Below, one piece after another: positions 30,681-42,100 of a DNA stretch of 64,000 nt (its first letter is position 1; each line of letters starts with the position of its first letter). A program made the position numbers and the translations under genes. Source of the stretch: Cladocopium goreaui (taxonomy: Eukaryota; Sar; Dinophyceae; Suessiales; Symbiodiniaceae); the NCBI GenBank assembly GCA_947184155.2, contig CAMXCT020003791.1, positions 485,162 to 549,161 of the forward strand. The letters run 5' to 3'. Under the pieces are notes generated by a model. The model was not told where the DNA came from and ran no database searches. It worked only from the letters and a program-made list of their open reading frames with translations.

Positions 30681-31760
30681 GCTCCTTCTGTTCAAATGGC
30701 AGCTCCCGGATGGGAAAACATCATGGCAGTGAAGGACGGAAAGGCAGCAAAATTGCGCCCAAAAAGTGCTTAATGTAACTTCTGAAACCAATCGAAAAGA
30801 ATGATTTTAGCAATTTTTTCCTCCTGCTGCTGCTGCTTCTGCCCCTGCTGCTCCTTCTGTTCAAATGGCAGCTCCCGGATGGGAAAACACCATGGCAGTG
30901 AAGGACGGAAAGGCATCAGAATTGCGCCCAAAAAAGTGCCTAATGTAACTTCTGAAACCCAAAGAAAAGGCCTCCTGCTGCTGCTGCTCCTGCTCCTGCT
31001 GCTCCCTCTGTTCCAATGCTAGCTCCCGGATGGGAAAACCTGCTGCTCCTTCTGTTCAAATGGCAGCTCCCGGATGGGAAAGCACCATGGCAGTGAAGGA
31101 CGGAAAGGCAGCAAATTTGCGCCCAAAAAGTGCCTAATGTAACTTCTGAAACCCATAGAAAAGGATGATTTTAGCTGCCTTTTCCTCCTGCTGCTGCTCC
31201 CGCTGTCTTCTGTTCAAATGGCAGCTCCCGGATGGGAAAACACCATGGCAGGGAAGGACGGAAAGGCAGCAAAATTGCGCCCAAAAAGTGCCTAATGTAA
31301 CTTCTGAAACCAATCGAAAAGAATGATTTTAGCAATTTTTTCCTCCTCCTGCTGCTGCTGCTTCTGCTCCTGCTGCTCCTTCTGTTCAAATGGCAGCTCC
31401 CGGATGGGAAAACACCATGGCAGTGAAGGACGGAAAGTCAGCAAAATTGCGACCAAAAAAGTGCCTAATGTAACTTCTGAAACCAATAGAAAAGGATGAT
31501 TTTAGCTACCTTTTCCCTCCTCCTGCTGCTGCTGCTCCTGCTCCTGCTGCTCCCTCTGTTCTAATGCTAGCTCCCGGATGGGAAAACACCATGGCAGCGA
31601 GGGGCGGTAAGGCATCAAAATTGCGCCCAAAAAATGCCTAATGTAACTTCTGAAACCCAAAGAAAAGGATGATTTTAGCTACCTTTTCCCTCCTCCTGCT
31701 GCTGCTGGCGCTGGTGTTGGTGGTGGTGGTGGTGCTGCTGCTGCTATTGCTGAAAGAAGA
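30641..31760. repeat. CTG satellite, diverged subfamily
   Basis: Six to seven units share the TGATTTTAGC, TAACTTCTGAAACC and CATGGCAGTGAAGGACGGAA parts with the main family. The middle is replaced by GGCAGCTCCCGGATGGGAAA, and the CTG run is mixed with CTC. The boundary with the main family is sharp near 30630. On the minus strand the unit reads SLPWCFPIRELPFEQKEQQE. Confidence 0.88.
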
Positions 31761-31809
31761 GTACCAAAAGCACCTCCCGGTGTGGCAAAGCTACCAAATC
31801 CACACTGTT

Positions 31810-31950
31810 CACAGGAAAAGTCCAAACACAGGGGCACTGCGGCCGTCAATTTCGAATGGCAAATGGGACAATGTCTTATCACAGGAAAAGTCCAAACACA
31901 GGGGCATTGCGGCCGTCAATTTCGAATGGCTGGCAAATGTGACAATGTCT
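31810..31950. repeat. 70-bp tandem duplication
   Basis: ACAGGAAAAGTCCAAACACA begins each of two copies (31811 and 31881). They differ by one transition, a 4-bp CTGG insertion and a few other changes. It lies between the end of the CTG satellite and the ankyrin gene. Confidence 0.85.
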
Positions 31951-31960
31951 TATTCCCTGG

Positions 31961-31996
31961 CGCGCTCCCCCTTGCGTCTGCCGGGGTCGGCGGATA
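31961..31996. repeat. 36-bp GC-rich motif, copy 1
   Basis: CGCGCTCCCCCTTGCGTC followed by TGCCGGGGTCGGCGGATA. It matches 35616-35651 with one mismatch. Both copies follow a TCTTNTTCCC-like string. Confidence 0.85.
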
Positions 31997-32273
31997 CGTG
32001 CCAATAGGATCCAGTAGGACTCACATTTGGGACACGTTTGGGTGCTGGTGAATGTACCATTCATGAGGCTACGGGTTAGTTTTTTTTATTGAACCCTTTT
32101 CAAATTCAGTACTGAAACTGTTTCCGTTTATGAAAGTGGGAAACTTGATGGGCCCGCTCCAGCCTTTACAGCAGTTTTTGATACACCAGGTTCGGGCCTG
32201 TTGAGACCTGTTGAGGCATGTTGAGGTTATGAGGCCTTTGATATGCAGGTTGTGTGACATTCCGCAGTGTAAG

Positions 32274-35141
32274 GCACCACTGCACTGCTAATGGCTGCAG
32301 AAACTGGTCAAGTTGAGACCGCAGATGTTCTGATAAAGTACAAAGCAGACGTGAACCGTGAAAACAACTTGGAATGCAGAGCGGCGCCGTTGCACATTGC
32401 TACTTTCATGGGTAACTCGGGCTGAATGTCAACATGTTGAAAGAGTGGACTTTAGCCCGGTCTTCTTTTCGGATTCTTGCAAACGTTGCTTCCTGATATG
32501 ATTGATATGCAGGCCCCAGGGGTTTCAGCGCAACATTTCCGTTTTTCAGTTGTGTTGGTTTGATTATGTTTGATGTGTTTGGTGGTCCAAATGTCATCAA
32601 ATATCCATCATGCTGGTGCCATGTCACATTCCTCATGCTAGCACCCCTCCACCATTCCACGCCATTCCATGTCTCGGAATGGACGCTCTTTTTTTGAGGG
32701 AGCGATTGCATGGTGCGGACGCTGGCGGCTGCAAGGGCGCAAGTGGACAAGACGACCACTCGAGGGCATACGGCCTTGCATTATGCCGCTTGGGGAGGTG
32801 CATCGGGGGATCTTTGAGGCTTGTATCAGATGTATCAGGCAAACAGATGGTGAATCAACTGTGGCTGATCCACGGCGATCTTTCTTTCTCTCTTCCTTTA
32901 TTTTTTTCTTTTCGCTTTCTTCCTCCCTTTCACTTGTATTGTCCATGAAGTTTCCAAGTTGGTGTCAGCTATCAGTGTCAATCAGGCGCTTGTGAATCGC
33001 CTTACGCAACTTCCGCTCACATGCGTCTTGATGAATGAAACATTTGTTATGCAAGGGCAAGGTGTCTGACTACGCCAACATCTCTTTTATTCTCTTTGCC
33101 TATAAGCCTATATCATACAAACTGTTTTTATGCACGCATACAGTTTGCATCACAACGTATCATCGTATCCCTGCAGTAACCTGCAGTGCCAAGGGCATAA
33201 GCTTGAAGAATGGCTAATGAGTTGCAGGTGGCCATATGTGGCCACCTATCCCAATGACACTTTATTGACATTTTGAGAAGTCATTTGGGATGGGATATAT
33301 ATCTAACGAATGATTCTAGGAGTCTCCTAGGAACATCTAGGAACATCTAGGAACATCTAGGAACATCTAGGAACATTAGGAACATCCAGGGACCCTCCGG
33401 AAGTGTGTTGCAAGCCAGTCTCGGTTTCACATACCCCAGGTTTCAGCCAAATCTCATCGTCGCAGGTCATGTGGATGTGGCCAGAGCCCTGCTAGAGGCT
33501 GGAGCCGATAAGCACCTGTCGGTTGGCAATCCACGGCGTGGCATCAATGCAATCTTCATGGCAGTCATCCAGGAAACTGGGGATGGTGCTGTGAACACGT
33601 GCGAACTGATACAGTGTCTGAAGTGAAAGAATGGACTAGTGGAAGGCTATAGCAGCATATAGCAGCTACAGATGAAGACTATTGAAGACTTATGTATTCA
33701 ACAAATCTCTTTCATTTCTTCCAGTTATCAACAGGCTGTGCCCATTACCATCTTCAGATTTTGTCATATTCAACAGATTTTAACAGATTTTAATTAAGTG
33801 GTTCAAAGTGTTGGTGAATTGCGTGCGTCAATTCATCCAATTTTGACCTGCGAAGGACCAGGAGGATGTGCTGCAGCTGCTCTTCCAAGGCGACCAACGC
33901 GGTGCGAACTTCTGCAATTTGCTGCTGCACGTGGCGGCCAGGAATGGCCAGGTGACTCTCAGAAACGACATGACACATGGACAACATGTGGACCGTATCC
34001 CGGTGTTGGGAAAATGATGCCAGTGGAATCGGCTAAATAGGGGTAAAAAATGGGGTAGCCTATTTTCAACAAACCCACCTGTGATGTTCTGATGAAATGC
34101 TGCTAGGGTGATCACTTGATGGCTTCCCCCAAACCGGTGAGACCTCACAGAACATCTCTACAGAATGAGTTTTCACAACGTTTTCACTATGCAGAGGATT
34201 GCGGAGGCACAGGTGTTCACCCTCAGGTGCAGACCATCAAAACTTTGTGCGAGTCGCGGTGTGATGTGAACATGACAGCGACCACGGAGGACATCGCAGG
34301 CGGGCTCAATGGACAGCTTGGAATGCTTTGACGTTTGTAGTTCTACTGGGTCAATTTCTGTGGTAGTTGAGAGAATGTTGAGAGGTCTGGTGGATGCTGC
34401 CAAAGAAGCGCAATGCCAGCATCCCTGCTGCTAGGCTCCATTTAGCCGTCTCAGCGCTATCATGCAGGGTATGATAGAGAGATGATTGACATGAAATGTC
34501 TTACAGTCTTACAACCTGTTACCAGATGATGCCAATTACATCCAATTACTATAGTCATGATGTATGTTTTTCGGTCAGCAGCTTCCCAAAAGACCTTTTT
34601 TGGGAGTAGACCGCAGTCGTCAAAGGCTTTGCAAATTTTGCAACGGCAATTGCAGCCCAACCATGTCCCAACCCCGCCATTTATCATGTGGTTTCCACAT
34701 GTTTCCACTTCGTGACAACTTCGGAATGTCCGAAAAACTTAACCAATCCACTGGCGACAGCATGCGACAGCCATCAAGGCAACACGCCAAGCACTCTCAT
34801 TGCTTTGGAGGAAAACTTTGACCAACAGGAATCTCGGCCAATTGTTTGCTGGGCATTTGCTGGGCAATGGGCATATCCACTGGGGATTTGCATCCGCACC
34901 AGATCTGTGGAGAGTTGTGACTTCAACATACTTCAACAATTGTACTTCAATGTACTTCGCACCCACGCGGACCACTACCATCCAGCTGTTCGTCGCGACC
35001 GAGGTTGAGGAAGAACCCGAAGAAGAAGCTGAGGGAGACTTTGAGGAAGATTTGATTCATGCTCCTGACGATTGCGAGGCGTGTTACGGAGGTGGTGTTG
35101 CTTGGTGGATGAACATCTCGACACGATATACACACGATTGA
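32274..35141 (+). CDS. Ankyrin-repeat protein, multi-exon
   Basis: Exons with matching phases: 32274-32411 (GTTALLMAAETGQVETADVL then IKYKADVN and AAPLHIATFMG), 32699-32797 (MVRTLAAARAQVDKTTTRGH then TALHYAAWG), 33466 to about 33610 (HVDVARALLEAGADKHLSVG), 33856-33951 (DQEDVLQLLFQGDQRGANFC then NLLLHVAARNGQ), 34227 to about 34290 (VQTIKTLCESRCDVNMTATT), about 34395-34465 (ASIPAARLHLAVSALSC). The joins rebuild canonical repeats: the TALHYAAWG exon continues as GHVDVARALLEAGAD, and AARNGQ continues as VQTIKTLCESRCDVN. A possible last exon (about 34830-35141, TGA 35139) is acidic (EVEEEPEEEAEGDFEEDLIH). Ankyrin repeats bind proteins; the partner is unknown. The 5' end is not found and probably lies upstream of 32274. 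The donor after the GVQ-type exon may be GC (GCAG|GCGGGC). Confidence 0.75.
33325..33390. repeat. 10-bp repeat (GAACATCTAG)
   Basis: About six copies of GAACATCTAG with end variants, inside the intron between the second and third ankyrin exons. Confidence 0.85.
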
Positions 35142-35368
35142 TTCTCCTCATTTGTTGGATGTCAACGAGGTGGCCAGGTTTTCGATGGTTTTCGATGGCT
35201 TTCGGCTGAAGCTTTTTTGAACCTGTTTTGTGATTCGTATCATGGTGGCTTTGGTGCGGTGAAAACAGTTTGCAGAGGTTTGCTGTTGGAAATCTGGCAC
35301 AGCTCAGGTTACTACTGCCCCCTGGTTAGATGTTGATACGCTGCAAGTTGGCTCCACGCCTCTCTTCA

Positions 35369-35468
35369 NNNNNNNNNNNNNNNNNNNNNNNNNNNNNNNN
35401 NNNNNNNNNNNNNNNNNNNNNNNNNNNNNNNNNNNNNNNNNNNNNNNNNNNNNNNNNNNNNNNNNNNN
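35369..35468. other. Assembly gap, 100 N
   Basis: Exactly 100 N, the usual length for a gap of unknown size. It abuts a (GTC)n/(GTA)n run, so the assembly probably broke in a simple repeat. Open frames crossing it are meaningless. Confidence 0.99.
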
Positions 35469-35598
35469 AGTCGTCGTCGTCGTCGTCGGCGTCGTCGTCG
35501 TCGTAGTAATAGTAGCAGGAGTAGTAGCAGTAGTAGCAGTAGTAGTAGTAGTAGTAGTAGCAGTAGCAGTAACAGTAGCAGTAGTAGTAGTAGTGCAG
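35469..35598. repeat. Triplet microsatellite (GTC)n then (AGT)n
   Basis: About 15 GTC copies are followed by about 28 imperfect AGT/AGC triplets directly after the gap. The array is probably longer in the genome. Confidence 0.9.
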
Positions 35599-35615
35599 TA
35601 CATCTTCTTCCCTTA

Positions 35616-35651
35616 CGCGCTCCCCCTTGCGTCGGCCGGGGTCGGCGGATA
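35616..35651. repeat. 36-bp GC-rich motif, copy 2
   Basis: One mismatch from 31961-31996, followed directly by a (TA)n run (35649-35664). With the first copy it brackets the ankyrin gene in the same orientation. Confidence 0.85.
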
Positions 35652-36189
35652 TATATATATATATAAATACATAGATAGAATTATATTGGTGCAAAATATC
35701 GCAACGAATGTCCAGGCATCTTGGACCTGAAGAAATCACAGTTTGAGACCTCAGCTTTCAAACCTGTGGTCTCGCTTAATCTTGGGATTTGTTGGCTCTA
35801 ATTCAAAGAGTAAAACCGATTCAGAATGACACAAGCAACCAAGACGACATGAATTGATGAATCGGAAAGTATCAATTTGTCTCCAATGCGGGACATTGGA
35901 GATCATCCGTCCAATTCTGTCTGTCGCCTGGGCCGGCTCTTAGTTTTTTAGTGCTTTGCAAGGCAAGATGAAGAACAAGACAGGGTTCTGAGGCTCTCAG
36001 ATAAGATAATCAAACTCTATTAAACTCATATTTCAAGATTTTCAAGGCGAACTAGACTGATGCTAGAGTTTTTTGGCAGCTTCACGAAGCCATGACAGAA
36101 AGGGCCCAAAATGATCTGGACGGCGGAACATGGCCTAACAGAAGTAACATGACATTTTCATGGCATCCATCCGTAGTTACTTCTTCCCT

Positions 36190-39100
36190 CTTCTGTTTTG
36201 AGTGCAATCCCATCCGTGGAGCCACGCGCCCGAGACATGGAGGCAATGATTGTCTCATCAGTTTACAGTTTGATTTTCTGGATCTTTTTGCCCCGTTTGA
36301 CGTATCCTATATACTATATTTATAATCACATATATATATATTATATCATACATATATATATATATTATATCATACATATATATATATATATTAGATATGT
36401 ATATGTTACATATCCTTCTGTATATTTGCACGTTTTTTGCCTGATGTCCTTTTGTAGATCCTTTTGTGTCCGATTTGTATTCTGCATTGCATTTTGATAG
36501 TGACTGTCCAGTCCTCACCATGGCCGTTGCTGTCCTTCGCAGGTCAACTTGGATGGAGTGATAAAACAGGCTCGAAACACACAGCACAAGGCGAGCCATG
36601 TCAGCCATGTAAGCCATGAGTCACTGCTGCAGGTCTGCCGAACCTTGAAGCAGTGGTCCTTAGAGGCGCCATGACTTGACACACCGCAAGTCCGCAAGAC
36701 ACTTTGGAACTCGTTGCATGTTGTTCCAACATGTTCCAACTATTGTGGAACTGGCAGGGGCCGCCTCAGAATCCTCGCAAGGCTGCAGGTGACCTAGCAA
36801 CACTTTTGGAGGCATCAAATCGGCTGTGCACTTGTGCAATAAGGATGACTCTCAGATACTTTCCGATACTTCGAATATCTTTTTGTCAGATCTTTCTAAT
36901 TCTTTCCATGTGCCGAGTTTCGATCTGACATGATTCGACACCGACTTGGCAGGACGCCCGACGGTCCTCTGAGGACCTGTCCCTAAGATCTTTCCTGTTG
37001 AGAGTCCTGTTGAGAGATTCGAGCTGTGATCTGCAACAATTCCTGCAACATCTGCAACTTCTGTCACTTGATGTGTCTTTGTGAAGTCAGTCTTTACAGT
37101 ATTTTCCAAGATATTTTTTACTCATTACAATATATTACAATTCATTTTTCAGCTCATCATGATTCATCAAAATATGCAAGTCGCCGAGGAGCAGCCTACA
37201 AACTCCGAACTGGACCCAAGGTCTGATGAGGCGCGGCAAGATTCGTTGGGCTTTTGATGAACGATCTTTAGATGCTTCGCACCGAGTTCTGAAGGCGAAT
37301 CGCGGCGAATCCGTAGTAACTTGGTATCCTTGATATTTCCTTCCCTTGGAAGTTGGGTTTGGGTATCCTAAGTTTGCCATGAACCTGGCAGATATCCAGA
37401 GGCCCAAAGGGTTTTGTTTGACCTCACGTTGACCTAAATTTTGCAGCCAGCAGGTGCGAAAAGAATTGGAACGCAAGCTTCAGCAGGAAGAAAAGGAAAA
37501 GGAGCAGCTGGAGGCACAGGGACAACGGACACAGGACATGGTAGGACAACACGTTGCTAGGGCAGCTGTATTGGTTTTGCATATCTTTGAACATTTCCTT
37601 TCAATTCCTTTCATAGTCTTTCATCATCTTTGACTGTCTGTGCGCTTTTTTGATCTCAGTTCTTGTCAGAGCAGGCCAAACTCAAAGAGCTTCAACAAGC
37701 CATGACGGAACGGGTGCGCCGTTGCAGATGCTTCTTTTGCAATGGCGAAGACAGATCGATTTAAATAGACTAATGTCCACGTCGCATTAGTGACCCTCCC
37801 AAACTTCAAACAAAGAAGGGGTCGTAATAAAGTTGAGACCGAACAAATTGCAAAATTGAAGACGCTTTCACAATTGTTTCCTTTGTATTGCTGAACAAAT
37901 TGCCCAATTGAAAACGGATATATACATGTTGAGAAAGCCTTTGCACTTTGGTATTGCCAGACAAATTGCCTAATTAGAAACAAATACAAATCATATTGAA
38001 CAAGTTTCCTTGTGAATTTGAAATGGAATCTAAATTGGTTTGAAGTTGAATTAGAATTGACGTTTCTTTTGTTCTTTAAGAAGGTCCCAACAAATGGAAC
38101 ACTTTATTTCGGTGTCCGCTGCTTTATTTAGGAGCTGCGATAGCAAAAGTCATTTACTCTAAAGAGGATTTAGTAAACTACATGGTAAGCAGCGGATAGA
38201 ACGCCGCCTGTTTTTCCAACCGTTGCAAGTTCACTTTCCCTGTGTTTTCTCAGGGTTTTCTGCTTTCGTCCATTTTTTGGACCCTCTCAAATCCTGCGAC
38301 AACTACTTCGTTTTATCAATGTTGTATCTGTAAGTGTGTATTTCTTTGTTCCACAAGCTTTGCAGGACGTGAGTTAAATTTTGATACACTCCAACCTCGC
38401 GAAGGGAAGCGTTCAAAGACTACCATTAAAATCCTCATGAATCCCATGACTTTAACTCACAAACAATGGAATTGTGGTAAAAGCATGTAAATAAATCTGG
38501 GGCATAGTCAGGCAACAGCATCACATCCAGAGCGTGTTTCAAAATACTTAGAAAAGTACAGAACATAACATCATGAGCGTGTTACAAGTTCCTTGAAGAA
38601 GTGCAGAGCGTAACATCAAGAGCGCGTGAGAAGTTCCTGTTTCAATGTTTATTTGCTCAATATGCTCCATTCACTCAACAGATCAGCTGATGCATTAGTT
38701 TGATTTGTTTGATGCAGGCGCATTCGCTGGCCTGTGCCAGCCGCGTGCGTGCTGTTGACTGTGGGGCGGAAAGGCTTCGGCAGGAACTGCGTCGGGGGCA
38801 AGTCAGGTTAGAGGGTGAGACCAGGTAACGTTGAGTTGAGGCAAACAAATCAAAAGATGATAAAACATGGTTAAGCGATGCAAAAGAACGAAAATTGTAG
38901 TTGACCATCGTTGATTTTTTTTGTTGCTCCAAGAACATCGGCCACCAGACCGGCCATGTCTTTGAATTCAGTTCCGGCAGGAACAGGAAGACCGAGGACG
39001 AATCCAGCAAGAGGCCAATCTTCAGTTCTTTACTGCCGCGTTTTATGCTGTATACTGTATCTGTTGATTGTATTCAGAAATGTGAAAGAGCTTTGGGCAC

Positions 39101-42100
39101 CAAAATATGGAAGAATATAGTATTGAATCTAGGTATACCATGGTATACTGGCACATGCACAGAGACTTGAAGATGGCCTGTAAAGGCGCGGCAGTTGCAG
39201 CAGCAGCCCGTGCCCCAAAATCCTGTGACGAAAGCGGAAACCAACCCCACTCAGCTTCAAACTAACGCTTCCAATGACTTTGTCACCAAAACGTTGTCGA
39301 CGTGTTGTCCACCTTTCACTTCTTTTGCACTTCCTGCACTTCCTGCACTTCCTGTTGCTCTTCTGAGGCTTGACCAAGCCAAACGAGAACTTGCAGAGTC
39401 ACAAAAGGCCAGCCTTACCGAATCACTGGTTGAGTCTGGAAAGAACAGTTCATTCCTTTGATTAACAGATTTAACAGCATCTTGAGTCACCGCTTCTTTG
39501 AATATCTTTGAACTATTTTCCAGACATTGCGGTCCTGCAGATTCCGCATTTCAGGTACAGTCAGAGCAGAAGCAACAGGCCTCGCAGCTCAATGAACAGC
39601 TACGCGAGCGTCAACGGGAGGAGAGTGTAACGCTGTGGGGGCTCCATTTTTAGGGTGTTTTGTGATGTTTTTGTTTTTTTCTTGTTTATAGCGTTCTTGA
39701 TTTTTTTTCTATTTTTTTTTTTAATTTTATTTTTTTTGTTGCCTTGTTATTCGTTTTGTATTTCATTTGGTTCTGTAAGGTTTATATAGAATAGCATGGT
39801 AGGGGTGGAGATAGGGCTGATATCCTTAGTTCTACATTTTTTCTCCTGCAAAAACAGAATATTAAGTAGACCCATCTCAAGTAGCAAGTTCAATATTTGT
39901 ATGTAATCTTCATATGAATATATAATATCATATATCTATTATATAACAATATACATACACAGTTGTGTTACAATATCCAACATGATTAAAGAGACAACCT
40001 ATAATATGCTAAAACAGGTGCCCGTTTTAAAATCACCACATACATTTGCTCATGCAATTGTTGTTTCCATTGCTTAGATCTGGTGGTTTCTACAAGCAAA
40101 AATCAAATAAAGTACAGCCTTGCAACATCATGAGAGACGCAGGTAGTTGTAGTTGCACAGGTTGTATCAGAGGTTAAGACCTTACAGAACTACATACTCA
40201 TGTTTCATCCCAAGATTCTCCAGTGTGAACCAACATGGTTGGCATGAATCACAAGAGCCACCAAAAAAAGAATAACAAAAATGTGAGCGCAGATCTCAAT
40301 GCTCTACCAAGTCTTGTAATCAAGTGCAAACTACATCACAAACTAATAGTGATCATGGAAAGGCATGGAACCAAGCAATTTTCTCACCTATGTACAGTCC
40401 AAACCTATGTTTTCCAACCTTTTAGTGCAAATGGAATATGTAAGATCACTTATACCCAATCATAGAATATGCCAAAATTAATCTTGCCTGCACATAGCAG
40501 TGATCACGTTCAACCCATCACCTGCACAGCTCCAGAAACTTAGAGTCTGATGCAAGAACCCTGGCAATCAGTTTTGTATACATTTGTATACATTTGTGCT
40601 CTGGTCAGTGTCAACCCTGAACTTGCAAGTGCCATCTATATGTTCCTCCCACAAACCAACATTGCAAGCAAAAAGGGAGCCTAGCAATAATGTCACATAC
40701 AAGCTTCACAAGCAGAGAGTATACATATACATTTCACATCATCATGTTTTGAAAATTTGCATATGTCCCTCATTGGCAATACCTTTTTAGAGCAGTGACT
40801 TGTATCGTTTTATTTTTATGCTATGCTACCAGCCAAAATGGAACGACTATGGAAAGAGAATGCTGAAAGCAAAATCTGTGAGGGAAGGTGCTGATCAAAC
40901 AGTTTGATCAACCTAAATGAAGGTGGCCTGTGGCCACCGCAATCAAAACAGAAAATATCTCGAAGGATATGCCTACATCATACAGCCATCGCAAGGAGCG
41001 AACCTACCATACAAAACTACGAGCGTGGTAAAACGGGACCCTGGTAGTGTTCCTTTCTGTCAATATAAGGGGGTGGGTTATGAATATGATGTCAACATTA
41101 AGTTTCAAATGTTTCAATGTTGATTTGCTCAATATGCTCAATATACGCAACAGATCAATTGATGGTTTGATTTGTTTGATGCAGGCGCATTCGCTGGCCT
41201 GTGCCAGCCGCGTGCGTGCTGTTGACTGTGGGGCGGAAAGGCTTCGGCAGGAACGGCGCGGAAATTGTAGTTGACCACCGTTGAGAAGATTTGATTGCTG
41301 CTCCAATAGCATGGGCCACCAGACCGGCCATGTCTTTGAATTCAGTTCTGGCAGGAACAGGAAGACCGAGCACGAATCCAGCAAGAGGCCAATCTTCAGT
41401 TCTTTACTGCCGCGTTTTATGCTGTATACTGTATCTGTTGATTGTATTCAGAAATCTGAAAGAGCTTTGGGCACCAAAATATGGAAGAATATAGTATTGA
41501 ATCTAGGTATACCATGGTATACTGGCACATGCACAGAGACTTGAAGATGGCCTGTAAAGGCGCGGCAGTTGCAGCAGCAGCCCGTGCCCCAAAATCCTGT
41601 GACGAAAGCGGGAAACCAACCCCACTCAGCTTCAAACTAACGCTTCCAATGGCTTTGTCACTAAAACGTTGTCGACGTGTTGTCCACCTTTCACTTCTTT
41701 TGCACTTCCTGCACTTCCTGCACTTCCTGTTGCTCTTCTGAGGCTTGACCAAGCCAAACGAGAACTTGCAGAGTCACAAAAGGCCAGCCTTACCGAATCA
41801 CTGGTTGAGTCTGGAAAGAACAGTTCATTCCTTTGATTAACAGATTTAACAGCATCTTGAGTCACCGCTTCTTTGAATATCTTTGAACTATTTTCCAGAC
41901 ATTGCGGTCCTGCAGATTCCGCATTTCAGGTACAGTCAGAGCAGAAGCAACAGGCCTCGCAGCTCAATGAACAGCTACGCGAGCGTCAACGGGAGCTGAT
42001 CAAAGAGCAAGAACTTCGCTCGAAAGCAGAGGAGACGACGGAAAGTCAAGCAGAAGAAACAAGCGCAAACTTGACTTTCAAGTCGTAAGTGCTTGGCGAA

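Larger units (their letters stand above)
31679..32064 (-). pseudogene. Broken zinc-ribbon module, minus strand
   Basis: Read on the minus strand from 32064, the frame gives TCPKCESYWILLARIRRPRQ then TQGGARQGIRHCHIC, and after a 4-base difference and a stop the next tandem copy gives RHCPICHSKLTAAVPLCLDF then SCEQCGFGSF. The C-x2-C pairs and the 70-bp tandem duplication inside (31810-31950) suggest an old Cys-knuckle module that was duplicated and frameshifted. The tail runs into the CTG satellite as Pro/Ala codons. It could also be non-coding repeat with chance cysteines. Confidence 0.33.

Noticed and set aside
35304-35739. ORFs running through the N gap
   Set aside because: They include 100 unknown bases and triplet repeats (polyThr, polyTyr), so they carry no information.
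39629-41111. Mobile element inserted between the duplicated exon blocks
   Set aside because: No terminal repeats, target duplication or coding domain are visible; it is described as a spacer only.
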